A stretch of 64,000 nucleotides of DNA, taken from NCBI GenBank assembly GCA_947034885.2, contig OX344750.2, positions 35,636,821 through 35,700,820 of the forward strand. Reading direction: 5' to 3'. The position numbers were made by a program, and so were the translations under genes. This document shows positions 49,902-60,849 of this stretch, one piece after another (position 1 is the stretch's first letter; each line of letters starts with the position of its first letter). This DNA comes from Thuidium tamariscinum. Lineage: Eukaryota; Streptophyta; Bryopsida; Hypnales; Thuidiaceae. The notes below the pieces were generated by a model. That model was not told where the DNA came from. It searched no databases and saw nothing but the letters and a program-made list of their open reading frames with translations.

Positions 49902-50644
49902 CACTCGATTTCAAATTTCAAAAGAAAAGACGATTGAGAAAAAATTCGTAGAGATGAAGGCTTCACAAGTCCATCGCGGGTTCAAGAGAAGGAGCGTCGC
50001 GGATGCATTGGTCCAGCAGCTGGGAAAACAGACGACATCGCCAACAAAACGCCGACGTCAAGCTGAAAGAGAGAGACGTGCAGTATTCGACTGAACTTCA
50101 TCCATAATTCATTCATCGCCACCGATATCTCATCCATTTCTTAAGGGGCTCCGTCAGTCGAACTGTGCGGGCAGTCGGGCACTGAACAAAGAAATTCAAA
50201 AGAATAGTTCTTAAATTCATAATTGAAGAAGGCACACCTGGGCTTTTTTTATTGGTTTTCAGGAGCCACATTGCACCAGAAAAGAATAATTTGGCTGAAA
50301 AACGGCAACAATTTGTGAAGCTTTTTGCCAAGTAAATTTGAATTAAAAAAAAACTCTTGGATGAAGTCACCAAATTGTGGATGAAATCAAAATTATGGAC
50401 ATGTGATATGTACTAGAGTTATGTTTTCTATCCAATATGTGGATGAAGGTTGAAATTTGGAGCACTACTATAACATTTTATATCTCCACTTTGACACTTC
50501 ATAAAAAAGGAAAAAAAAAAGAGCTTTAAGGCAAACCATTTATTTGAATTGTTAAATCCTCATATGATAATTTTAAATAGTACCCAAAACCACAACATTT
50601 TTTGCCCCTACTACATGAGTGGTTTAAGTGATGTGTTATTTAAC
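49902..50644. other. VIP3 promoter side and start of repeat desert
   Basis: The first 200 bases upstream of the VIP3 start keep balanced composition and should include its 5' leader and promoter. The sequence then becomes AT-rich. A plus-strand frame at 49798-50094 is only the antisense of the first VIP3 exon and leader. Confidence 0.4.
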
Positions 50645-51106
50645 TTAACCCGTGAAGATCTAGGGTAGTCGAGATTTCTAAGATTGTGAATAAAATGTAA
50701 CTTAGAAGAATATTAATGATAACTCTCAAGCAATTGTTGTGAAATGTGACTCATATATCATATCTACACAATTAGATCAATTAGTATACAAATCAATATT
50801 TTTCCAATAAAATTTGAAGTCAAAATCAGAAAATTCCTTCTAAAATTAATTGTAGATTGAATATTTGTAATCTCCACAAGAATTTTTTTTCTTGAAGTTC
50901 AAAATATTAAATTTTAATAATAGGTATTTTTGAAGATTTTTTTCTTAATCAAATCATTTTTAAGGGTTAAATGTCAAATTTAAAAGGGTTTTTTTCACAC
51001 TAGATCTATTGAATAATAGAATAATTACACAACAAAGCCTTTATATTAGACAAATGTTAAAGAACTAACACAAGATTTTTCCAATAAACACCTTATTTTT
51101 TAGTGG
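50645..51106. repeat. Family G repeat copy adjoining family B
   Basis: It starts TTAACCCGTGAAGATC (TTAA 50645-50648) and continues in homology with 53200-53800 (AAAATGTAACTTAGAAG, ATTGTAGATTGAATATTTGT). It ends at the TTAA (51107-51110) where the family B element begins. Confidence 0.5.
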
Positions 51107-51768
51107 TTAACCCCTAAATGCCCAAAGCACTAGAATTTGGTGTTTGCAAGACTTTGAAGTTAAATAAAACCTAACCAACTTGCTATTTTTAGTAGTTTGT
51201 ATTTTTGAAAAGTTCTTTTAGAAGCCTAGTTTTAGTGTCAACAATCTAACCTCGAAAATGAATGATGGTGATTTTTCTATTCAAGATTTTGTGCAAGGGT
51301 ACCTATGGCAAACTTGACTTCCCATAGTGTTGAGAGCTCTTGAAAATGAGCCTCAAATACACTAGATCTTGGAGAAAAAATCACATTCAAAATTCATTTA
51401 CAAATATTGTAGAGTAGATTTTGAGAAGCCATAAATTGATTGGAGTTATGAGTTATGCATGTTAGGCCTTATAACCTCATATTTTTTTGGTCACCAACTT
51501 TTCAGATTTGACTTGCAAAAAGAGGATAGAAAGACTTTACATCACTTTTGCAGTTTTTAATACCCTTATGGTCAAACATTACAATCTTTCACTCTATAAG
51601 CAAAATTGTTGTATTTTTTTTCCTACGCAATTTCTAACATGTTGAGTTTGAATTTATACGGTTATAATTGAAAAAAAATTGATACAACTTATCTAAATAT
51701 TGGCATTTTGTTCAACTTAGAGCAAATTCTAAGAAGTTCAAAATAAGCCTTAGGCATTTAGGGGTCAA
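51107..51768. mobile_element. TTAA-flanked repeat, family B, copy 1 (662 bp)
   Basis: Left end TTAACCCCTAAATGCCCAA; right end TTAGGCATTTAGGGGTCAA, giving good inverted termini of about 15 bp. The interior is homologous in inverse orientation to 22800-23662 and, in its right part, to 54440-54838. The right TTAA has mutated to TCAA. No ORF. Confidence 0.75.
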
Positions 51769-52223
51769 AGAGCTAGCTTTTGTACAAAAAAACAACTTAT
51801 CTAAGTCATTTTATAAATTTGTAGCATTCACAAAATAATCTATGAGTTTTCAAAGCTAAAAACACAAAATACCTTATAATTATGCTAATACCACAAATAA
51901 AGTGAGGATTGGTACAATTCTACAATATTCCAAACAAAAGCATATTTCTAAAAATTCCAAAATTTAGGCATCAATTTTGAGGGATATGTATATTTTTAAA
52001 TATCAAATAAATATAACATCTTGAGATTAATAATTAAAAATATTTTAAATTGATATTTACAAAGATATGGATATTAAATATTTAAATATTTCATTTATTG
52101 TACTATTTTTCAACTTTAATATGTTAAATTTTAGAATGATTTTTCACTTTACGAAGTATCTAAATCAGATTGAATGTTTGAATAAATTGCACAAATATTA
52201 ATAGAGATAAAAGGCAAATCTCT
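51769..52223. other. AT-rich spacer
   Basis: About 455 bp of A/T-rich sequence between two TTAA-type elements. No gene or repeat boundary was recognised. Confidence 0.4.
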
Positions 52224-53203
52224 TTAACCCCTAAATCCCTAAACTCCTACATCTCTAAACTGAGTTTTTTGGTAACATAGTGATTTTGGGCAATTTATTA
52301 CAAATGGGGTTTTTATTTTTTTCATTGAAATTTTCAAATAACATTTTCTTCAAGAGTAGCTTTAAGGTGCAACAATTTTCATAACTATTGATTACATGGT
52401 TAAAAAGTTATAGCATGATATATCATTTTCTTTTCTTAGTAGGCAACCCAAGAAGTAAGAAAAACATCTTTAAAATTTATTTTCTTAAGAAATAAAAATT
52501 TGAAATTTTTTATTAAATTAATATCAAAATGGAAAGCTTTGAATCATTCTATTTTTATCAATGAGTCAAAAGTTATAAAGGGTTTTAGTTTGGAGTAGTT
52601 TGCAGGTAGATATTGAATCTCTACACTACAAAAAAAAAGTTTGAAGTTCTTTGTTTAATTCTATTTTTATGTTTTTGAAAAAAATTTAAAAAGTGGATGA
52701 AGATTTTTTATTACAATATTACAACCATTAAGATTAGCGTTTTTCATTTCCATAAATAAATTGTTCACAATTTAGTATTTTGAAGCATTTGCTACTTCTT
52801 TCTACTTACTATTTTTCCCTATATGTTGTACAATTCCAAATGATTAAATTTTTTTTGAAAATATAGCCAAATTACATTGAAGGATGGACTCAAAGAGTAA
52901 CCACCATTTTGAAAAAAAATTCATCCAAATGTGATGTTGTGTGAAATGTAGCTGCTTGGGTTTTGGCAAGGATAAAAAAAATGATTTTTGTTAATTCAAA
53001 TGTAAGTATATTGCAATCTACACAATAGAAATTTTTGAGAAAAAAATTCTACATCTTTTCAAACTACCTTTCTTGAAGATCCTACGGTTACAAGTATCAA
53101 AAAATGATTTTTTTCTAAAAGTTTTGCACTTATATTAGAAATTGGAGTTTGGGAGCATTTTAGGTGAAAACATAGTCAAAAACCTTTAGAAAATAGGGAT
53201 TAA
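52224..53203. mobile_element. TTAA-flanked repeat, family F, copy 1 (980 bp)
   Basis: The left end is TTAACCCCTAAATCCCTAAA and the right end AAAATAGGGATTAA (TTAA 53200-53203). It is collinear with 55214 to about 56100 (shared AATTTTCATAACT, ACATGGTTAAAAAG, GCTTTGAATCATTC). Non-coding. A family G copy starts at the same right-hand TTAA. Confidence 0.65.
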
Positions 53204-53890
53204 AGGACTTGGGGTAGTCCATTTTTCCAAAATTATTGTAGAGGTGTATCATAAATTGAAATTAAGAAGCATAACTTGTACTACCTCTCAAGTAAAAGTT
53301 GTAAGATAATTTGATATTCATATGGTTTTTCCAATAGTCTCTATAATTAATATTTCTCAATGAAATTTCAAACCTAAAATTGTAGATTCTCTCTATTAAA
53401 ATTGACTAGAAATTGAAAATTTGTAATTGTTTGAAGAATTTTTCCACTTTGAATTCAAAATGTTAAATTCTAATTATGATGATATTTTAAGATTAATATT
53501 TTACTCTTATATTCAAGTTGTTTTTAAAGGATCATTATTAAAACCAAAAAAGTTAGTAAGTTAGTTTTCAAAGTTAGATATATTTTTATCCATTGAACAA
53601 TGCACATGAAAGTTGGAAAAATGTCTACTATACAAGTATAAGAGTATACAAGAGTATACAAGAGTATACAAGAGTATAATGTCTATTATACAAATATTTG
53701 TAGATTTAACACAAAACTCTACAAATATTTAAATGGAAGAAAAAAATTCAATAATTTTGAGTGATTAGGATTGATGTTTAAGAATTTGCCTAAGTATTAA
53801 TTGGCATTTTAGACAAATGAAATTGACTCATTTAGCACTAGATGCTAGTTCTTTATTTTTTTTTGTAATATTCAAACTCTTGAAGTAATG
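53204..53890. repeat. Family G repeat copy with tandem tract
   Basis: The region begins AGGACTTGGGGTAGTCC and is homologous to 50645-51106 and 27980-28550 until about 53600. It contains a 10-bp tandem tract at 53641-53679. The right end is unclear. Confidence 0.5.
53641..53679. repeat. Tandem repeat, 10-bp unit AGAGTATACA, four copies
   Basis: Four units with the last slightly changed. They are flanked by a near-duplicate phrase, ATGTCTACTATACAAGTAT on the left and ATGTCTATTATACAAATAT on the right. This suggests local slippage from a duplicated TATACAAG word. Confidence 0.85.
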
Positions 53891-53992
53891 GAATGGAGTG
53901 GTGCAATTCTTTTTGTCATGTTTAATTCCGTCTATGAAAGGAAGAGAGATGAAGCAATAGTTTGAAGATAAAGAAACATAACAAAAGCATGG

Positions 53993-54007
53993 TACTCCCT
54001 CCATTCC
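53993..54007 (+). mobile_element. Possible Stowaway-type MITE end (TA-CTCCCTCC)
   Basis: TA followed by CTCCCTCCATTCC matches the widely known Stowaway/mariner-type plant terminus CTCCCTCCGT(T/C)CC after a TA target. The other end was not found; TAATGGAATGGAGTGG near 53887 is a weak inverted candidate. The element may be truncated. Confidence 0.4.
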
Positions 54008-54439
54008 ATGAATATCTACTTTGAATGTTATATTTTTTCAAAGTTGTTCTAAGTAGGTAAAAAAATTCCTCTTTGTGACTAATTTTTCTTAGGTTGAAAT
54101 GAACACACGCCTTATGTTCTTTTTTTGTTCTAGTAATATAAAATTTGGAACCTTTATTAAGTATATCTTTCACAGTATAATCAATGAAACCAAGTAAAAA
54201 AAACCTAATAAAATTGTGGATAGTTATTTCACAACTAAGGGCCAATATTTTCTAATGGAATTGTTTCAAAAATAAAGTTTCAATAAAACAATGTTTTCTA
54301 AATATCGGTCATTAAAAATAATGGATTAGCTTTTGCCTTAACAATCTATTATTTTTAAAATTTCCAATCAAGCATTTTATTATATTAGACATTGCAGGGT
54401 TAGATTTTCAAAAAATATTTTGTAATAATTTTTCATATA

Positions 54440-54838
54440 TTGACATTTAGAATTGAGATCATGAAAAAATGATGAGGTTAAAGGACATAACATGCACAAG
54501 TATATTGATTGAAGGCTTTTAATAATCTATTTTCCAATTTTTTAAATGAAATTTCAATGTCATTTGTCTCCAAGATCTAAAATATTTGAGGCTCATCTCT
54601 AAGAGCCTCCAACACTAAAGAAATCAAGATTTGCAATTGAAAACCTTGTACAGAATTTTGAATAGAAAAATTATAAGCAATGTTTTTTTAGATGAAATTC
54701 TTTTGGTCTTTTAAAAAGACTTTCAAAGGTACTCACCCGTAAAGAATAATACCCAAACTAGCACTTTGTTTAAATTTTATTTAATTTCAAAGTTTGGTCG
54801 GCACTAAAATAAAGTGCCTTAGGCATTTAGGGATTGAA
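54440..54838. mobile_element. Family B repeat, copy 3, right part only
   Basis: Collinear with 23260-23662 (GAGGTTAAAGG, GATCTAAAATATTTGAGGC, AGTGCCTTAGGCATTTAGGG). The right end is GGCATTTAGGGATTGA, in place of TTAA. The left half is missing or has diverged beyond recognition. Confidence 0.6.
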
Positions 54839-55213
54839 GGTTTAGTAGGGACTATATACATGGTCATTTAGTTTAATCATAGAATGCAAAATTTGTACTA
54901 AATCATAGTAGAATATACACCATTAAATTGAATTATTAAATAATTAGCATCAATTAGTTGGACAACATTCAAATGTCTAAACCTTATCATGTTCAAATAC
55001 AACACCATAGATGAAAAATGCATGCCATTTTACAACTTCTTCAACATGCAAAAACTACAATAATGCTATTAGTTGCATGTATCATTGGATTCAACTTAGC
55101 AAGGATACAAACTTCTGTAACTATTTTATGTATAAATTTATACACTATATATTTCAAATATACAAAAAAACACCATGCTAAAACCCAAATTGGATTTCTC
55201 AAACCTTTAGTGG
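54839..55213. other. AT-rich spacer
   Basis: No gene or repeat end was identified in this stretch apart from its last bases, TTTAGTGG. The same bases (TTTAGTGG) also precede the family B left end at 51107. Confidence 0.4.
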
Positions 55214-56100
55214 TTAATCCCTAAATGCCCAAACTATGTTTTTTAGCAAAATATTGATTTTGGTTAACTCACTACAAATGGAGCTTTTGTTTTATTTCTT
55301 AAAATTTTCACACAACATGTGCCAAAGAAGTACCTTTAAGTCCCAATAATTTTCATAACTTTTGACTACATGGTTAAAAAGTTTTTGTAAGATATGTCAT
55401 TTTCATTGTTTGGAAGGTAACTTGGGTAGCTCAAAAAAATTCTTTAAAAATCATTTAAAAAATAAATAAAAACTTAAAATTGGTTTTTAGATTTATATAT
55501 ACATAGATAGCTTTGAATCATTCCATTTTGATCAATGAAATGAAAGTTATGAGTATTTTTAGTTTTCAAGTAGTCATATATTTTCTACTCTAAAATAAAC
55601 TTTGAAATAATTTATTTAATTCAATTTTCAATAATTTTGAAAAAACAAACAAACTATGCATGTAGATTGTTTATTACAACATTACAATTGTTGGGATTGG
55701 CATATTTCAATTGCGTAAATAATTTATTAACATATTAGTATTTTCAACTTCTTTCTAATTATTATATATATAACAACTCCAAGCGATTTGAAAATTTTCA
55801 AGCATGCAACTTACTTGCTTTGGAAAATGAATCCATAGAATTACCATCATTTTGGATATTTTTTTACACCAATGTAAGATTCTGAGGTGTAGTTACATGA
55901 TTTTTTGTAGGGCCAAAAAAATATGTCATTGAAAATGCTAATATCTAGCAATCTATATAGTGAAAAATTTGAAATTTTTTCTACGTCTTTTCAAACCATT
56001 TTACTGTAAGATCCTACAATTATATATGTCTTAGTTTTTCTTTTTCTAGAATTTGAACCTTGTACTAGTAATGGCATTTTGAAACATTTTCTCAATTAAA
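55214..56100. mobile_element. TTAA-flanked repeat, family F, copy 2
   Basis: It starts TTAATCCCTAAATGCCCAAA and follows family F copy 1 for about 850 bp. No right terminus is preserved, so the end is approximate. Non-coding. Confidence 0.55.
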
Positions 56101-56265
56101 TATAGATCTCTGCAAACAAATACACTTGGTCTTTTACTACTATATTGATAATTATGATTAACATTCGTTGACAAGTAATTAATTAAAGCTTGAAAATGTA
56201 AATCAATGGATGCCAATCAGTAATAAAGATTTATTGGCTATGTCTTTTGGACATAAATTGTAGCA

Positions 56266-57441
56266 AGGTGATTGCAAGAAACACTTGTTCTATTTGATGC
56301 ATTTTGCAATAATGCTTGTGGTTTTTTCTAAATTTTTGGAGTACTATAAAATAGGATTTTTCTTAAAGTTTAAAAATATGACCCATATATGCACCTTTAA
56401 GATGAAGGTAACTACCAAAGGAATTTTTTAAGAAAATCCCTAGGTAGGAGAATTAGAAAAGTGCCAAATCTGAAGAAAATAGATATTTCAATATTTTAAT
56501 CAATAATGTATATAAATTAAATAAATTAAATAAAAATTAGACATTTGCAACAACTTTATGTAGATGGTCATTCACCATTAGATAACACTAAAATCATTTT
56601 TTGCATGTTTCAAAATGCAAGCAAAAAGAGGCCCATTTTGTAAACTTCTATTCAATATTTAATTAGTTATTTTTGAAAATCCTTTATATACTAGCTACAA
56701 GTATACTACAAGACCATCTCTGCCAAATTTCCAGCCCTAAATTTTTTTATGGGTACTATTTTGTTAAAAAAAAACAAAAACATTGGAGGATTTTGAGCTT
56801 TAAAGAGTGCCTCTAAGAAGGGTAGTTAGAAGGGTGCTTTCATATTTAAATGTTGTCCTTCAAGAAGACTATTCCCCTCTCCCCGCTCATTGGAAAAGAA
56901 AGTAATTATATTGATACACTTTTGCGGGACAATAGCTCCCATTGGATGGATCAAGGAGACCATGACGAAGCTTTGTCATTTAAAATTTGGGTTCATGACA
57001 TGAAGACGACACAAGTACTATCCAACCATCAATGTTATATTGTACAACCATCAAGATAATAATATGGTACTATACATTCACACTAGTAATGGATTCTATC
57101 ATCTATTGTAGTCCTCACTTGAAGACAACAAGAAGCTAGTAGGTATTTGTGCTTCTAGATTTGCTCCTCATTAAATAGGAGTGCATGTCAATCTTTGGGG
57201 CCCTTCTATGCACCTCAAAAATCCTCTAATGATGGCAAGAGACTTAATGTTAGGGGCTACTATAAAATAGTAAAATATTTTTTGTAAATTCCAAAAAATT
57301 AGACAAGATGTACAATAGTCATAAGTACCTTAGATTTAAATCTTATGTCATTTAAAGCCAAAATGTAAAATTTATGGCCAAAAAAATGATCAATACTCAC
57401 CATGTGACAAAAAATAGTACTAATGTTTCTTGCAATGACTC
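56266..57441. mobile_element. TIR element of the GGGTGATTGCAAGAAACACTT family, copy 2
   Basis: The left end AGGTGATTGCAAGAAACACT matches copies at 20033 and 62100. The right end TAATGTTTCTTGCAATGACT is a decayed complement. The interior shares AAAGCCAAAATGTAAAATTTATGG-like sequence with the right part of copy 1 (20690-20720). No real ORF; frames inside are short. Confidence 0.6.
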
Positions 57442-57513
57442 ATTGTTGACTTTTGCATTCTCAATTTGAGCTTTCAAATCCTATCTACAACTACATTTAC
57501 ACTACACAACATG

Positions 57514-57974
57514 TCAAGGTTGGGTTGAAGTGGATGGAGCCTCGTCCAATACATGCACGTATTTACTAAGCTTGGCTACGCTAGCATCCTTTCCTGCACC
57601 GCAAACATCCTTCGTGTGTGCACGTTCAACATCATAGAAACAAGTCGCAATAAGCTCGTTGTTGGACGAGTCCATGTATACTGAAGCTGGAGCCTGCCCA
57701 TGCAGCTCGGAGGCCATCATAACATGCCTCATCCTGACTCGACCTCAATCTTACAGATACCAGGAGATCACTCTGCAGGGCCTGCTATGCGAATTCCGTT
57801 CATAGAGTAGCAGTTACAGAAATTACAGTTTTTAATCAGTCCATCGCCGGCTGTTACATTCGATTTGACAAGATTCAATTGAGGTACAGCTGATCGGGTC
57901 GACCCGTTGCATTGGCACTGATTGTGCGCAACACTCCGCGTAATCAATGCTGTTGTAGTGCTTAGGATTTTCAC
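57514..57974 (-). other. Two small minus-strand ORFs upstream of the glycosyltransferase
   Basis: Balanced-composition DNA here carries two minus-strand frames. One runs 57974-57768 (68 aa) and holds five Cys in QCQC and CNFCNC motifs. The other runs 57732-57514 (72 aa), with a run MASELHGQAPASVYMDSSNN. They are in different frames and I see no convincing intron joining them. They could be a small cysteine-containing protein gene, an exon fragment, or chance frames in the GT promoter, since the first starts only 21 bp from the GT start codon. Neither is recognised. Confidence 0.25.
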
Positions 57975-57995
57975 CTGAGGGAAGCAGATTGCACA

Positions 57996-59534
57996 ATGAC
58001 ATCAACGGAGAAATCGGGCAAACGGACACTGAAGCTTACCCACGTGCTGTTGATACTTTTCTTCATCTTCTTCGTGGTAATCGAAATTTGGGTGCAGCAG
58101 CAGCAGCTCGGGATCAAATTGAAGGCGTGCTCAAGCAGTGCATTCGCAGGAATAGCGAAGGAAGAATCGACTGCAGATGCAACCCGAATCCCCGTTCTTG
58201 CCAATTCGCCAACGGTGCACGAATTCTTCACCCGTGACAATGTGGTGCACTGGGACAACCTAACCGAGCTGGCTCCGGAAGGGCTGCGAACGTCCATCGA
58301 CACAAGCGACAGCGACGAAGCTCGCTTCATGCGGTACGGGCTATCCCCACTACGGAACGTCTGTATTCGCCCGAACGGAACGATCGTGGTGGTTGGGGTG
58401 TCCAAGGAGGAGTTTTCAAGCAGCCTACCTGAAGCCATGGCGCTTGAGTGGAAAGAGACTTACAATTGCTCTTGGGGTTGCAATGGCGCTGCATTTGAGA
58501 ACTCGACTCCTACAGGCGCACTCTGGATCAACGGCACCACGACGCACATCATTCCATACCTGGGAAACGTCTTCCACCATTTTGCAGAGCGCGTGTGGCC
58601 GCACCTAACAAGCGGGAACGTCCCATCCCAGTATTACGTGCACCACATGCACACATGGTTGGATCAAGCGCACCACAGCATCGACCGCAACACGCTCATG
58701 TTCCAACTCGCCTTACTCGCCGGCAACACGACGTTCCTCCAGCACACAGAAGACGAGATACGACCCCTATGCTTCGCGTCTCTCACTCTCTGCTCCGCCA
58801 CGGCTGGCAAAATGAGTCCCAAATTAGGGTTAAAGATTTTCTCCCCCGCCATTTCCCGATACCGCGAATCCGCATTCACTTCCTTCGCAATCCCAGCTCC
58901 TTCGCTCCCCCTCCCCCCCTCCCGTCTCCGCGTCACCCTCTACGGCCGCTCCGACGCCTCTCGCAGGCGCATCTCCAACATCGCCCAAGTCGCGACTTTC
59001 CTACGCAACTCCACCCACCCACCTCTCCTTGTGACTTCCGTCGACGACATGATGCAGAACGGACTCTACAACCAGACGCTTCCCGAAGTCGTGTCCCTCA
59101 TGGCCCAGACGGATGTTTTCATCACACCGCACGGGGCGAATACGTGGGCCACCCTTTTCATGCCGAAGCGAGCGGCGGTGATCGAGGTTTACGGACCTTG
59201 TGGTCCCTCAACGTGGATTGGGGAGACGGTCGTGAAGGCGTTAGCGCTCAAGCATGAGACGGAGGGCAATCCGTGGGGGCTGAGAATTCAGAGTGCGAGA
59301 GCGGGGAATACGACCGAGTGCCGAAATTCTCTGGAAACGCCGGACTTCACTATCGATTTGGAGAAGCTGGGGATGGTGATGAAGAGGCTGGGGAAGGGGG
59401 AGGGGACTGGAGATCGGGTGGCTTTGCATTGGAAGTTCGATTGGAGGAGGAACTCGCCCCAGCAGTCAATTCGAAGTCGCCAGGTCCACGGAGAATGCGC
59501 AAGATCCACCGAGGATTCCCAAGACTTCTGGTAG
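57996..59534 (+). CDS. GT61-type (DUF563) glycosyltransferase, intronless, type II membrane protein
   Basis: A single open frame of 512 aa. The N-terminus has a short basic cytosolic part (KRTLK) and one membrane anchor at about 14-33 (THVLLILFFIFFVVIEIWV), the type II layout of Golgi/ER glycosyltransferases. A long lumenal domain with many N-x-S/T sites follows. The C-terminal half carries SLMAQTDVFITPHGANTWA (His379-Gly-Ala-Asn) and then AAVIEVYGP, matching the HGAxxxN...VIE(V/I) signature of family GT61, which includes plant beta-1,2-xylosyltransferase, xylan arabinosyl/xylosyl transferases and animal EOGT. The donor sugar and acceptor cannot be deduced. The gene is markedly GC-richer than its surroundings. 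The first ATG is used; it directly precedes the anchor. Confidence 0.85.
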   Translation: MTSTEKSGKRTLKLTHVLLILFFIFFVVIEIWVQQQQLGIKLKACSSSAFAGIAKEESTADATRIPVLANSPTVHEFFTRDNVVHWDNLTELAPEGLRTSIDTSDSDEARFMRYGLSPLRNVCIRPNGTIVVVGVSKEEFSSSLPEAMALEWKETYNCSWGCNGAAFENSTPTGALWINGTTTHIIPYLGNVFHHFAERVWPHLTSGNVPSQYYVHHMHTWLDQAHHSIDRNTLMFQLALLAGNTTFLQHTEDEIRPLCFASLTLCSATAGKMSPKLGLKIFSPAISRYRESAFTSFAIPAPSLPLPPSRLRVTLYGRSDASRRRISNIAQVATFLRNSTHPPLLVTSVDDMMQNGLYNQTLPEVVSLMAQTDVFITPHGANTWATLFMPKRAAVIEVYGPCGPSTWIGETVVKALALKHETEGNPWGLRIQSARAGNTTECRNSLETPDFTIDLEKLGMVMKRLGKGEGTGDRVALHWKFDWRRNSPQQSIRSRQVHGECARSTEDSQDFW

Positions 59535-59596
59535 AATCAGAATCCCCCTTGGCGTCTGAATCGTTTCTTGAATTTCTGCATATTTTGGCTTACATA

Positions 59597-60565
59597 TTAA
59601 CCCCTCACCGCCCAAGGTCCAACCATGCTTAAAAACTGCCTGCCTTTGCAAGTCTGAAAATTCAAAATTAGAGTAAATTATGAAGATCTCAACCGTACAA
59701 TCTTGTAGTGTGCATCTTTTAGATGGTGTGGAACAAATTTTGGGTCATTTGACCGTATAGATTGAAAGATTATAATGTTTTAGTGTTCAAAAAAGGTGCT
59801 GAAATTTTCTTAAAAACACATTTGGAGGTGAAATTGGATTTCTAAACCAACTCCAATGAAAAAACATTAAACTACAAAGTGATTCAAAACCATAATATAA
59901 ACACTTCGGTGGAAAAAAAATTCAGAAAAATCACTCATTTCGTTTGAAAAATGGATTTGAAATGTCAAAAACCAGTGAAAAAAGATGAAAAAATCACAAC
60001 TGTGGCTGAAGCTCCTTCTACCAAAATGCTTCTTAGTCACTCAAAACGTCTTAGATGGATCTGAAATTTTAGCCACACAAAATAGATTAGCAAGTGAAAC
60101 TTTTCCAACAAATATTATTGAAAAGCAATCATGTATGAAGAAGTTACGAGCCGCCAAAGTTGACTGAAATGCAAAAATGTCTAGATTTTGAACTTCGAAT
60201 TGCTCCCAAACATTCAAAACAACTTGGATTGGCATGAAAATTTTAGCACAATAACTAGACCTTGAGAGGAACAAAACACAACAAATTTTATCAAAAAAAA
60301 AGATTTTATGAAAAAGATACAATCCCCCAAAGTTGCAGCCGTCACAATGCAGTGTGCTGCATCTAAATGAACCTGTGAACTTTGAATGGCTCTCAAAGAC
60401 TCAATATGTCTTTTATTGATTTGAAATTTCTTCCATAAGAATTAGATTAAAATGCGCAACTTTTCCAACAAGTTTCAATGAATTTGGACATTGGATGCAA
60501 AAGTTACAGCACTTTGAGTCTGACTGCATGGACACTTTTGGTCCTCTTGGGCGGTGAGGGGTTAA
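59597..60565. mobile_element. TTAA-flanked repeat, family C, copy 1 (969 bp)
   Basis: The left end TTAACCCCTCACCGCCCAAG and right end CTTGGGCGGTGAGGGGTTAA form perfect 20-bp inverted termini including TTAA. This is the best-preserved element of the set. The interior is collinear with 61189-63260 apart from an insert there. It contains three degenerate tandem units of about 175-187 bp (near 60037, 60211, 60398). No ORF of significance. Confidence 0.85.
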
Positions 60566-60836
60566 GGTAGGTACACCCAAAAGCGCCACTTATTCATACT
60601 GAGCCTAGTTCCTGCTATTAATTAGTTCAAATTTTTATGTAGTCTTGTTGGCAAGTGAAAGCATGTTCCAACACACCAAAGAATGCAGGATTTGGATACC
60701 GTATGCAAAAGTTCTTAACAGTCAAAGTCTGTTTCTAAAAGCACCATCTATAGTATGTGAACATGACTGATTTCGAAAATGTATGTGCACTATAGATGGC
60801 GCTTTTAGGAACAGGGTGCTTTTGGGTGTACCTACC
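60566..60836. mobile_element. TTAA-flanked repeat, family D (271 bp)
   Basis: GGTAGGTACACCCAAAAGC at the left and its exact complement at the right give perfect 19-bp TIRs. TTAA flanks both sides (60562-60565 and 60837-60840). A second internal inverted pair lies at 60728-60753 and 60790-60815. A decayed relative lies at 35379-35590. Its left TTAA is the right-hand TTAA of family C copy 1. Confidence 0.85.
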
Positions 60837-60849
60837 TTAATACACATGT

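Noticed and set aside
49798-50094. 98-aa plus-strand ORF
   Set aside because: Antisense to VIP3 exon 1 and leader; no independent support.
53641-53679. Tandem AGAGTATACA tract as a regulatory array
   Set aside because: Four short copies in a decayed repeat, far from any gene, are better explained by replication slippage.
58595-59257. 220-aa plus-strand ORF rich in Arg, His and Pro
   Set aside because: It is a shifted frame within the GC-rich GT61-type gene, whose main frame has the family motifs.
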